Source: Anthoceros angustus
Lineage: Eukaryota; Streptophyta; Anthocerotopsida; Anthocerotales; Anthocerotaceae
NCBI GenBank assembly: GCA_010909165.1
Contig: VJWM01000186.1
Coordinates: forward strand, 62,001-126,000
Length of the DNA stretch: 64,000 bases
Direction of reading: 5' to 3'
The position numbers and the translations under genes were made by a program. Position 1 is the stretch's first letter; every line of letters starts with the position of its first letter. The notes under the pieces are model-generated. The model saw only the letters and a list, made by a program, of their open reading frames with translations. It ran no database searches and was not told the DNA's origin. This document shows, one piece after another, positions 22,300 to 33,140 of the stretch.

Positions 22300-23690
22300 C
22301 CGCGTCGCCCGGAAGGAGGAGCTTGGGGGCCCATCGACGTTTGCGCCCGCGAGAGGGAGAGTCGAAGCCGGAAAATGGTCCAAAGAAGGGGACTTGGCGC
22401 GGGCGGAGCCCAATGGATGGAACACGGATGGTGGAAGCGGCAAGTGAGGTGGGCGCGGTCGTGGAGAAAGGATTCCACCAAGTGAGAGGGTGGATGCCCA
22501 TGGCGTGGAGCGGGAAGCGAGAGGTGGAGGTGCCGAGGAGAACCATACTGAGTGGAGTCTGCAAGAGGCGATGCTGGCGGCCGGAAGTGGAGTGGGTGTC
22601 TCCAAGGTGGGGAGCTAACGCTCTGCTTCTGCAGGAGAGATTCCAAAGTCGGAGGAGGGATGCAGGCGCGACATCCGGAGGAACGAGGACATTGGCCTTA
22701 GTCTGAGCTTGAGGGCATGTCCAACTTGAGGAGCATGGTGGTGGTGCACAAGAGGGTGACCACTGGGCTGCCGAGAGAGAGATGGCATACGTTTTGTGGA
22801 CCTTCGCTCGGTGGACGGACAACCCCAACAACGTGGCGGAGGGAGCCTTTGGAGGGGAGGCCCAGTGGGCCGCTGGTGGGCGTTGCGGAGGAGGGCCAAG
22901 GAGCGCATGCCTATGATGGTGAGGAGGGCGAGGAGGAGGACACCAGCGCGAGGATGGGGAGCGAGGCGAGGAGGAAGATGTGGAGATGGCGGATCGAGGT
23001 CGAGGAAGACATGCCGACTACATTGCCACATGAAATTGGAGAATTGGAGCACGGCGGTAAGCCATTAGACGATGTCATAGCCGTGTTGTGCGAGCTACAT
23101 GGGCGTGGTGGCGTGTACATGGCGTGAGCCGTTATGCGATGGAGGGTGGATAGAGAATGAGGAGGAGGATGAAGAGTCGTCCATGAGGAAGGACGAGTGA
23201 GGAAGGCCTTCCACCAGTGTGTTGGAGCTAGTGTGTGCAAAATGGAGTGATGTGCCATGGTCGAGCCACGACGAAAGTTTAAAGACCGGTGAGGAAGGTA
23301 GAGTATGAGTTTGCAAGTATAGAGCGAGGATATTGTGGCCAGTTTGCGGTGCATCGGACAAGGAACCACAATGTGGGCAAGAAGGTGCGCAAGTGCAATT
23401 ACGTGGAGGGAGAAGGAAGGATGCAAAATGGTTGCATCCGCCTAATGTGAGCACGAAGGCATGGAGAAGGTGGAGCAAGCCGTGGTGACGCAGCATGGGG
23501 TGTGTGGCCAACACCACGCAGCCGCCGCAAGAACGGCGAGCATGGGACGAATCCCTTTGGTCCGGAGCAAAGGAGTTCGAGAAACGGTATGTCCAACCGG
23601 GAGGGAGCGCAACCTGGATGAGTTGAAGTGGGCAGCAAGGCATGGATTGGACTGACATCTTAGAATCGAGTGGTAAAATAGTCGTTGTGA
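22300..23690 (+). pseudogene. Second CACTA gene (TnpA-like position), CACTA-1 copy
   Basis: Plus-strand counterpart of the better preserved 43670-45060. Recognisable pieces are the acidic EEEDEESS run near 23160-23185, the segment encoding EFASIERED / NHNVGKKV near 23310-23380, and the C-terminal EFEKRYVQ..RNLDELKWA at ~23575-23635. More indels than in CACTA-2; no frame longer than about 140 codons. Confidence 0.45.
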
Positions 23691-25079
23691 TTAATGGAAT
23701 GCTTGGTTGTGATATGTAGGTTTCGCTATAGGGGCGTGGTCAGTGATGCGTGTGCATGATGCGGAAGAAGGAAGGAAAAGGTGGAAGGTGAAGGCCAGTC
23801 GTGAAGGAAGGCACGACCCGGTGGAGAGAAGGAAGATGGAGGAAGGTGCCAAGCAGGAGCGTCACCGTCAAGTGATGCCGAGGCAACGTGGATGGTGGGG
23901 ATCCGGAGGTGTGATGGCGATTGCCGACAAGGCGTATCACACGATCCGTGTCAAAAGCGTGAGTAGGGTGGCAACCCGGATCGAGAGATTGAATGCTATT
24001 CGCTTGCCGTCGTAATTGTGGAAGTGGTGATTTGGCAGCCTATGGGGCCGAGTGAAGGGCTAGCCATTGAGGCTAGTGGGTCGAATGCCGCCCACGTAAG
24101 GTGGACCACACCAGACGAAACGAGGAGGTCGAGAAGAGGGTCAAGCAAAGAGACAACGGTGTTGAAGCCAAGAGGAGTCGGACGGTGGCGAAGGGGTGTA
24201 GGCGCAAGTGACATAGGAATGGTTGGTACCATCTATGGGTAGGTTTGTGGAGGGGAATGTAAATGGTCGAGATGTTTTCCTGCGGACGATGGAGTCGCCC
24301 GGTGCATGGGTGGACCGGTGATGGTCAATTAGCAACAAACAAGAGGAATTGGTCTGCCCACCTTTGTAGCCTAGCATTGACATGGGTCCTTTGTGAAAGT
24401 GGTTATAGAGGTCATTTGGATAGGTGTAGGAAGATGTGGAGGAACCCGAAACCATTGGTGTTGGTCCAAGAGTCACCAAGTGACGCGTCGCCCTTCGAGG
24501 CACATGTTGGTGGTGCACGAGACGCATATGCCCATATCACGTGGAGTTCGTATTGCATCGGTGGAAACAAAGGCGCAAGGGATAGAGGACGATTGAAGTG
24601 TCCAAAAATTTGATTTAAATTGTCAATAAAATCAAACACTTAGATATGTAAGGTATGAGAGGACGTAAGGGTTAGCACATATATTATTATATAAACAAGT
24701 CTTGATGCCTATATACGCACGTATACGTATACAAAGAGGCATGTAAATACACTAATATAATAGAAGTATAACAGATGGATGTGTACATATAAGCATACAC
24801 ATACTTATGTCTTGAAGCCTACAAACATATATATGAGTATATGCAAAGGAGGTAAAAGGAAGGAAGGACAGGAGAGAGAGGTCATTGTAAGCAAGTTGAA
24901 AGAGGAATAGTGGAAGAGTATAAAATGGTGATAGGGAGGTCCTTCTCACATCATGAAGGAGGAGGAGAAGTGAAAGAGTATAAAAGGGTGTGATAAGGGG
25001 GCAATAAATAGGAGGGTGAGGTGAGAGGAGAGAGACCAAGTATTGTGTTAAGATGGGGTGAGAAGGTGGATAAGAAAAG

Positions 25080-25461
25080 GACACCTTGAACACCAAGCCA
25101 CCATAAAGTGTTGCAATATTGAAGTGGTACATGAAGTGAGAGACCAAGCATTGTGTTAGGATGGTGGGAGAAGGAAGAGAAAGAATGGACCAACTTAACA
25201 CCAAGCCATCAAACCATGTTGGAAGTTGGAAGTGGTACATAAAATTGCAACACGTAACAAGTGGGAAATTATTAACAATGCTTGTGAGAGGGGTGTACCG
25301 AAGGGGAGGTGGGAAGAGAGTGCAGTTCGTGTTAAGATGGCTGCACCAAAGCGGGACAGAACTAACAAACTTAATACCAACCCTCCAAAACATGTTGCAA
25401 TGTGGAAGTGTAACAAAAATTGCAACATCCTTTATGTATAGGGTGCCCCTTTCTAGTAGGG
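25080..25461. repeat. Right subterminal repeats and TIR, CACTA-1
   Basis: Mirrors the left end: TTGCAAC/GTTGCAAT and GTGTAACA motifs recur before the terminal inverted repeat at ~25438-25461. ATG at 25462-25464 completes the duplication. AT-rich sequence with TATATA runs lies inward at 24640-24840. Confidence 0.85.
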
Positions 25462-26875
25462 ATGTCGCCATCCTAAGGGTTTTGGTGGATGGCTCAAAGG
25501 CGTGAACTAACCGTCTTGCGGTGGCCTCGTGATGAGGTTCACTCGACCCGTGTCGAGTGCGTTCTTAATCACGCACCGCAATTTCTACACGAACCAGCGC
25601 CCGGGGTCCGTGAGATACTACCCTTACCTCCACGTTCTTGCCCTTAGGCCAAGGGGTTTCGTGGCTGTGTCTCCCTGATGGCCCTCCGGACTTCCTGCCG
25701 ATACTTCGGGTTGTCTTTTAACAACTGCCTAAGGGACACCAAGTGTTGTTGATCCATCATTAAGTCGGCCACCTTGAAAAGCGTGGGTGGCTCCTTCGCT
25801 GCATCACGCGTCCGCCTTGACCCTTCCAGCGCTCCGCCACCGCCCTGTGGTGGTCGGACCACCTCCGGGTCCTGTCGGATCTCTTCCTGAAGCATCTCCG
25901 CCACTTCTCGGACCACATCCGGTGGGAACTGGGGTGTTGCCTTGGGTGAGTCCGTTTCTCCTAACGTTTCCGGGGGTTTCTGGTTGGCTGCTTCTTCTGG
26001 CAGAGCTGCCCGATTTAACTCGCCTTCCTTTGGCCTCTCCTTGGTGTCCCGTCCTCGTGTCAGCTATCCCCATTTTCTTCCTCTTCAACTGTCTCCTCTC
26101 CTTTCGCTCCTTTCGGCGGCTTCGGGTTGACACTTCCAGTACCTCCAAGTCTGCCTTCTCCTCCTTAGCGAACTCGTACCCTCCGTTCAAGTTCCTTGCG
26201 CCTCTTCCCTCCGCCCGGTATGCGTCTTCAATCTAATTGGCGCGTGCCTTAGGGAGGCGTAGGCGGTCGCGGCTCCCCACCGGGGTGGCGTGGCGCACGT
26301 CCTCGAGCGAGGATTCGGACTGTCTTGCACGCCATGTGCCCGCACCTTACAATCTCCACAGGCGTTCAAAATCCCGTTGCCTTGCAGTGGGGTATGGACA
26401 GCGTTGGAGTAGTGCGGGGTTCCCAGTTCAATGACCACCACAGAATTCTGGAGGGGCTCCCATGCGTCTTGCATCGGAGTCGATGCACGGACCCGGTGCC
26501 GTGGGTACATCGTCTTGGGATACCCGGCCCGGTGGTGCTTCTTGCACTTGGTCGTCCTCCCTTTGCTCCTCGGACTCTTCCCGTAGTCATACTCCACAGT
26601 TCCACAGTGCGAGAGGTTAGCCTTGAATGCCCATGTTGGTGACACACGCACACCATAGATGAGTCCGGACCGTGGTGGCCGCCTTCCGCGTTCTTTATCC
26701 TTCACACGGTTGATCGTCAACTCCTCCACCCTCTTCATTACCCGTTCGGATCTTCCCTCAACCCCTACTTCTTTCAAAGGAGGCTGGGTCGGGACCTCTC
26801 GCGATGCGGGCATCATAACCTCCTTCTTCTCACCCTCCGCTTGACTACGGGCTTTTCTTCTTATTCTTGACGAGT
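25462..26875 (-). pseudogene. Minus-strand gypsy remnant copy 1: gag/linker part
   Basis: Continuation of 10120-11263 on the far side of CACTA-1. Nearest the insertion, 25916-25644 reads FKVADLMMDQQHLVSLRQLL, then DNPKYRQEVRRAIRETQP. Farther right, 26999-26187 holds a long frame of basic and proline-rich sequence including VKRVEELTINRVKDKERGRR-like text and FGTPHTLL. It matches 46845-48020 by eye. It stops being homologous near 26875, where the second copy goes on into the gag core, so gag is N-terminally truncated here. No frame is fully shared by both copies. Confidence 0.78.
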
Positions 26876-27084
26876 TCTTCTTGGGACTTGCGACACAGGA
26901 GGTAGTAAAAGGAGAAGGGAGAGTCCCGGGAGGCGGAGTATTGCCGGGGTGTTGGCCGGGCATGAGAAGGGTATGTGGAGTGCCAAATCCGATGTCCACT
27001 CTGGCGGTGGTTTTGCTTTTTGTTTTGGTCGTTCTTGTTAAGAGGGATAGGGAGGTTAGCCAATAAGGCCCGTTTGGCGGATTG

Positions 27085-27400
27085 CATAGAGTGCAATCCC
27101 TAGACCTGGGTCCGTTGGGCGCGAGGGTCCGGCCAGTGGTGGGTCGAGGTCGGCGGAGTGGTCAGTCGAGGTCGGCGGGTGGTCCGTCGAGGTCGAGCGG
27201 GTGGTCGTCCGGTCCGGAGGTGGTCGGTCGGTCCGGGTGGTCAGGTGGTCGAAGGTGGTGGGTCGGTCGGCGATGGTCGTCCGGTCAGGAGATTGAAGGT
27301 CGGTCCGAGTGGTCGAGGTCAGTGGTCGGGTGGTGGTCAGGAATTGAGTGCGTGGTCAGGCGAGTGCGTGGTCTGGTTGGCATAGTTTGGAGCGGATCTC
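27085..27400. repeat. GGTCGG / GTGGTC low-complexity array
   Basis: Strongly G-rich plus strand built of GGTCGG, GTGGTC and GGTCGAGG words in irregular order, over about 280 bp. The region 27400-27740 to its right shows no gene; a TATATAGGAAGG stretch near 27515 may be a promoter remnant of an LTR. Confidence 0.75.
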
Positions 27401-27739
27401 TGTTTGGAAAGGGCGTGGCTGGTGGAAGAAGTCGGTTGCAATGATGAGCTACGTCGGCGGTTACACGACCAGTTAGGGTACATACATAGGCGGGTTAGAT
27501 TAGGTATGTGGGGTATATAGGAAGGCTGGCGTCCAAGGCGAGACTATCCGGGTACCATCTTGGCGCTCGTGTGCTCTTGCCTTGGGTGCTCGAGGAGGCG
27601 GAGTGAGTTCTGCGTCACCGTGCGGGGATTAATTGGTGGTAGAGGATGTGTTTGAGCTCGGTGGCCAGCTCCCAACACGCTTGATGGAGTGCGGACGGGG
27701 TCGGACTGAGCTCGGGAGGTGCTGGTGATTTCTCGGGTG

Positions 27740-28065
27740 CGAGACTAACCTTGGAGGCTCTGGAGCGGAGGTGTGGGGTTGCAGTGCGAAGCCACTCTCC
27801 CAGCGGTAGGAGGATTAGGGGCTTGGGGTGACTTCTGGGCGGAAGCCATCCTTGGAGGCTGGAGCGAGGCTGGGGATGCGGAGTGAAGCCACTTCTCCTG
27901 AGCGTGTGAAGCGGAGGGATAAGGGCGCTTGGGGTGACTGCTGGGCGGAAGCCATCCTTGGAGGCTGCTGGAGCGGAGGGCACATGGGTTGCACAAAGCT
28001 ACTTCTCCGTGGGGCGTAAGCAGGGGGCAAAGCGATGGTGTGAATACATCAGGCGTGTTGGTGTT
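27740..28065. repeat. ~100-bp tandem repeat, three units
   Basis: CCTTGGAGGCT recurs at ~27750, ~27850 and ~27955. Each is followed by GGAGCG(A)GG, GAAGCCACTTCTCC-like and GGGGCTTGGGGTGACT-like blocks. Units differ by small indels. Open frames on both strands are by-products. 28066-28424 has no recognised gene. Confidence 0.8.
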
Positions 28066-28424
28066 GTGACTACTAGGAATGGATAAGGGAGGGTCGCGTT
28101 CAGGCGTGTGTGTTGAGGTGGAGTTGTGGCGGACGAGGTTGAGGTGGAGCGCTGGAGTCTGTGGAGCGGAGGCGTCGTTAAACTGTTCCGGTGTCTTGGA
28201 GAAAGGCGAGGGTTTGTGGGAAGTCGGTGGTGCGTGTGGTCCAGAAGCGAGTTGTGGAGGGCACACACTTAGGGTTGTGGGCCGGGACTCTGATGAAGTC
28301 CGTTCGTCGGTGGGTTGTAGAGCTCGAGGCGGGGAACAAGCCGCAGTGCATTCCCACATGGAACGGACCCCTTACTACAAGCGACACGGGATTGTGCTTG
28401 GCACATTTGGCCAGTCGCGCCACA

Positions 28425-31400
28425 CACCGCTTATGGAGATCCGTGTCCGTGATGACCCATGACTAAGTCGGCGGAAACAATCGGGGAACCAAAGCAATGT
28501 TACAGGGGCGATGCACGCAGTCAGACGGCTCGGGATGTGACAAGAACCTCGCGCCTCACGGACATGAGCAGGAATTTGCGCCAGAGGAGCCACCGCGTCT
28601 TCAATCCCAACTCGGTAGGCGTGAGAAAGCACGGTTGGCGGCCCATGCATACGCAATGTTGCGGCATGCGGCACTGCGCTAAGCGGCGATGGAAACTGCG
28701 GGCGTTATGTCAAGCGTGGTAGCCGACTCTTCCGACGGGGCCCCGAGATTGGGCGTGTAGTGGTGACACTGGAAAGGGAGGATGTCTTGTGGCTGCTAGC
28801 TGGTGGTGGTCGGCACCAGGTCGGGATGGTTGACACAGCGTGTCGATCATTGCATTTGGGGATCGTGTTTTGATTTAAAGTTGATTACACACAATCCAAA
28901 GTTCGACAACGGCCTTGATCGTCCTAAGCTTGCAAGCAAATGCAGAACAAAAGCGTTCGGGAGGGCGCCTTCCCCTTGGTGTAAACAACCTCCTTCATGT
29001 CCACGTCTGGCAAGGAATAGTGTTGAGCTCATTGTCTCAAAGTCTCTGCGGCTCCCATGTTGCGTCGCCATTCTGTGAAAGAACCGAACCCGGTGCCGCA
29101 GTGCGTTCCATCTTTGTCTCGTCAACGCATCCCAATTCCATTCCTGTGAAGTGTAGCTTGACCACTGGCCGGACGTGAAGCCCCACACCGGCTTGTTCTA
29201 TCGAAGCAGGCGACTCAATTTCAACCTCCTCCTTGGATCGTGGCCTCTGCGAATTGTAGCTCGAATCACGCCTCTTCTTCCCATGGAGGAAATGTGGCTT
29301 GGCTGCGGCACTCCGTCGGCGCCCGGATCTGCGTCGCCAGCGCGATTGCTCCTCCACTTTCCTCTTGCCTTCGCATCACCCGGATGGTCCCTCACGGGGG
29401 TGGCGTACATCGCCTTACCCTTCTCTCTCAATCTCCCTCTCGCCTTCAACTTCCGAGGCTTGCAGGCGCAATCCTTGCCAATTCTCTCGAGGTATGCAAT
29501 GGAATCTAGAGAATGCCTTGTGCATCTAGGAGGGAGGAGAGCTATAGCACCAATCACCATACTTTGTTTATTACGCGTGACTCGGAAGGGCGCAAGCGGT
29601 GACTTGTCATGTCGGTCAAGCGGTATGAACGGGCAAACCATACCCATCCATTCCGCCATGCGGATGTGAGTCATCGAGTTTTATTGGGTGACATGAGAAG
29701 TACACGTAGTGATCAAAGAAGAAGGACTTTCCCATCCCAGTTTAATTACGGTAATCATATACATTGTGAGGTATAAACCGTCCCTAGTCACACGACGGCC
29801 GTGATCCGAGGCAGCAGAGCCAAGGGCGGCACTCCATACCCCTTGATGGCCGACAAGAGGAGAGCAACCTCCGTCCATCATCCTTGATGGCCATCGTCAT
29901 TGACAGGCAGCCCTCGTCCTTGATGGGCATCGTCGGTTTCGGCACCGAGCAACAACGATGTGCAAACACTTCGCAATGATCCACAAAGTGAGGGAGGCGG
30001 AATGTTGCGGGTTAAATCAAATGCGGATTCCACAACTTCACACTGAGCATGAACTTGCGGGTTGGAGAAAAGGGCCAAACAAAAGTGTTCACATGCGGCG
30101 CCTCACGAGCACCCAATCCATACCGTGTGCAATCACACCATGCACTAGAAGGGACCACCTCGCTAGAGAAGGAACCACCTCACCGAACGGCAAGACGCCG
30201 TGAGGGATAGCAAGAGACAGCTCACGCCGTGAAGGGCGGGGACACGCGCCCCAACATTCCCATATGATCCTTGATGGTATTTCCGTTCAGATGGAGACAT
30301 GCACACACGCCTCGTCTTTGCGAGCTACCGATGGATACCCACGGTGGTTTCGCGAAGCTCGTTGCGGCATACTTGCACATGTCCGTCATAGACGGTAGAG
30401 GTAAAGCGACAGCGTTGGAAGACAAGCTCGCCCTCGGATGCGAAGATGACCAAAACAAAGGTAGTAGCGTGAAGCGAGGGCAAGGTGGTGACATTTAAAG
30501 CGGAACACGGCGACGCGCCTCTTGTCCTCCAGGCCACATCGGGTTGCGGATGAGAGGATCTTGAATTTCAGCGTTCCTTACATGTGAGAAAGGAGACATG
30601 GCATGGCGTACCGCATCGAGCGATGACGGTTGGCGGTAAATTCATGGGCGGTGGCGCGCGGGGCAAACAGCTGAACACGAAGGTAGATGTCATGTCTCCC
30701 AAGGTCCGGATATCCTTTGCGGCAGTGCGGCCGAGTGACGCGTCGAGCCGTCACATTGGCGTCTGCCGGAAGGTGTGAATACATGACACGTTACGCCATG
30801 TGCGTTTGATTGGTGGGACTGGCAGGAGTCTCGAGCGATGCACATCATTATATGGAGAACGCGAATTGGCATATATGGCAAATTCACATACGGTCCTTCA
30901 TTCATGGCATAATGAATGGGGGCATTTAGTTTGCTTGAATGGCTCTCACGTGCCACCTACCGTCCTTGCACAATGGTGTAGAAGAAGCGGAACCGAGAAC
31001 AGGCGTCGTCAATGCACACGACCCGGACATGGCATGTTTTCTACCATGCCCGGCTTTTCAAATATTAAAATGGCTTCACCACACCTTTCTTGGACAACGG
31101 TGGAGAAGACAAGTTTATGCGAGAGATAGGGAGCCATTGTCTTTGGTTCATGGCGTTGTCAAGGCCATGACATTGTCATGGCCTTCAACATAGAACCATA
31201 CATGGCATGGAGGAATGGCATGGACGGAAGGGTGCATCAAGTATCACGGTGAAGGCGCCATGGCAAGCCAAGGTTGCGGTGGCATGGCACGCCACGAAGT
31301 CTCCTCCTCTCTCCTCTTCCTCCCCCCACGCACGCGCCGCCCCGCAGCACCACCACTCCCACACCATGGCCCGTCATACCCCATCACCACGGCTCCACGG

Positions 31401-32417
31401 AATGTGGTCGCGACATCGCCGCATCGCTGGCTGGATCGGTAGGCAATGTGGTATGCGAGAACGGGCAAAGCATAAAAATAGCAAATTAACACATGCATGG
31501 TCCGTGGAGCATGGCGGGTTCTAATGGTCTTGCCCTTGAAATGGCATGCTACATGGGCATTAGGAAATGGCATTGACACTTGTCCTTGGGTCAATAGATG
31601 ATTAAATGCAAAATTGTCTTATTGGAGGAAGGGCTCGTCTACAGAATCATTGTCCTTGTGTCGTAATCCACAAAGGGCAAATTACATGCTCTCCAAATGG
31701 TCATCCGTAATGGCCAAAATTGACATGAGGCGAGACATGGTCATGAGGAACATTTGTCCTTGGGTCACGTGATCATGCATGATGGGAATGTATTGTCCTT
31801 GGACCACATAGCGGTAATGAACAATGGCAAATTGTTCGATCGAAAATGATCTTCCATAATGGAAACATTTGTCCTTGGCTTTAAATGGTCATCCGAATGG
31901 CCAAAATTGACTGAGGCCAAGGCATGGTCATGACAAATGAGGAACATTTGTCCTTGGGTCACGAAATGACCATACATAACGGAATGTTTTGTCCTTGGAC
32001 CACGAAATGCGCATGAGCAAAGGGAAATTATTTTCCTTCGATGCGATATGGTAATCCATAATGGGCTAAATTTGTCCTTGGATGAAAATATAAACAGGAT
32101 GCCTATATATGCCAAACATGCATGGATGCCATATGTGCACAATGGTGTGGTGGACAATCGCCGAAGTTGCGCGGTGTTTTAGGCATGTGAATGCCACATG
32201 TACACATATAGGTGGTGGGCGCAAACTCGAGTTTGTGCCGGATCGGCATGCATGGCACATGAGCCGGTGGCATGCCCTAGGACTTCTTCGCCTCCCCTCC
32301 TCCTTGCCCCTCTTCCCCATCACCACAGGTTACCTCACCGCCCTTGTCGCCATCACTTGAGTTCCTGTTCACTTTGTCGTTATCGGTTGTGCATGCGGTG
32401 ACTCGGTTGGCCTTCCT
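28425..32417 (-). mobile_element. CACTA copy 3, internal fragment only
   Basis: Collinear with 18200-22219 of CACTA-1 and 39590-43610 of CACTA-2. It has no TIR, transposase or second gene: it starts just outside the transposase N-terminus (CTTATGGAGATCC) and stops at GTTGGCCTTCCTCG. It includes the 42-bp array (31740-32090). At the right end it runs directly into gypsy sequence, and CCTCG is common to both parents at the joint. Confidence 0.88.
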
Positions 32418-32868
32418 CGTCCGGTGGGTTCCTTGTTTTTCCTTCGTCCTCCGGGTCCGGCGCGGCTTCCACTCGGAAACAACTGATTACCTCGCTCCGA
32501 AGGTGTCCCTCCGGTAGTCCATCTCCTCTTCGGACCACGAGATTTTTGGAAAGGGGTAGTCCTCATTCGTATCTTCGCGCTCATTGTCCCCACTGTCTTC
32601 GGCGGAGGTGTACCCCTCTGTGGTGCTTACGGTTTCACCACAGTATGTGTCCTTGCTCCAGGTGATCGCTACCCGTCCTTCCCTTACCTTCGGATCCCAT
32701 CTGGTTTGAAGTGTATCTCCTTCCTTCCGTGTAGTTTTGTGCAGCGAGTCCCGCCAAAGTGCTCTTAGCCTCGTTCCCAGTCCGCGGGCTTGATGACCAC
32801 GAGTCCAATGTATAGGGTGCTCCCGCTATGGTGGCTGGACTTGGACAACTCCCAGCCGGTGTGACATG
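32418..32868 (-). pseudogene. Minus-strand gypsy remnant copy 2: protease-proximal part
   Basis: Aligns by eye with 10850-11263: TCCGGTGGGTTCCTTG, CACGAGATTTTTGGAAAGGG, GGTGATCGCTACC and TCCAATGTATAGGGTGCTCC blocks are shared. The sequence corresponding to 10120-10850 (RT and its linker) is missing, replaced by CACTA copy 3. No complete protease motif can be read. The ATG at 32866-32868 is the left target duplication of CACTA-2. Confidence 0.8.
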
Positions 32869-33140
32869 CCCTACTAGAAAAGGGCACCCTATATTTACAC
32901 TTTATGTTAAGATTTGGACCCCTGGATGTAACACTCATGTTGCAATTTTGGGGTCATGTAACACTTTTGGGCCCCGTTACACTTTGGCTTGGAAACCATA
33001 CCACGTTGTTGCAATCATGTTGCAATATGTGTTGCAATTATGTTAAGATGAAGAGAGGTGGTTTTGCCTCTCTCAAAATTGCAACATGATTGCAACATCT
33101 AAAGTGTTACAAGAGAGGTCTTGTAACACTTTTGGAGGCT
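32869..33140. repeat. Left TIR and subterminal repeats, CACTA-2
   Basis: TIR followed by TGTAACACTT and TTGCAA(T/C)ATG motifs in the same order as at 11264-11530, with small indels between motifs. Confidence 0.85.

Larger units (their letters stand above)
11264..25461 (-). mobile_element. CACTA-superfamily DNA transposon, copy 1 (14.2 kb)
   Basis: Terminal inverted repeats: left CCCTACTAGAAAAGGGCACC; right end is the inverse with one base difference (CCCTACTAGAAAGGGGCACC). Flanked by ATG/ATG and inserted into a gypsy element. It contains a TNP2-like transposase on the minus strand (left half), a plus-strand second gene (right half), a central 42-bp repeat array and subterminal TGTAACA/TTGCAA repeats, the usual architecture of the superfamily. 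The first bases are CCCTACTAG rather than the textbook CACTA. Frames are broken at many places. Confidence 0.92.
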
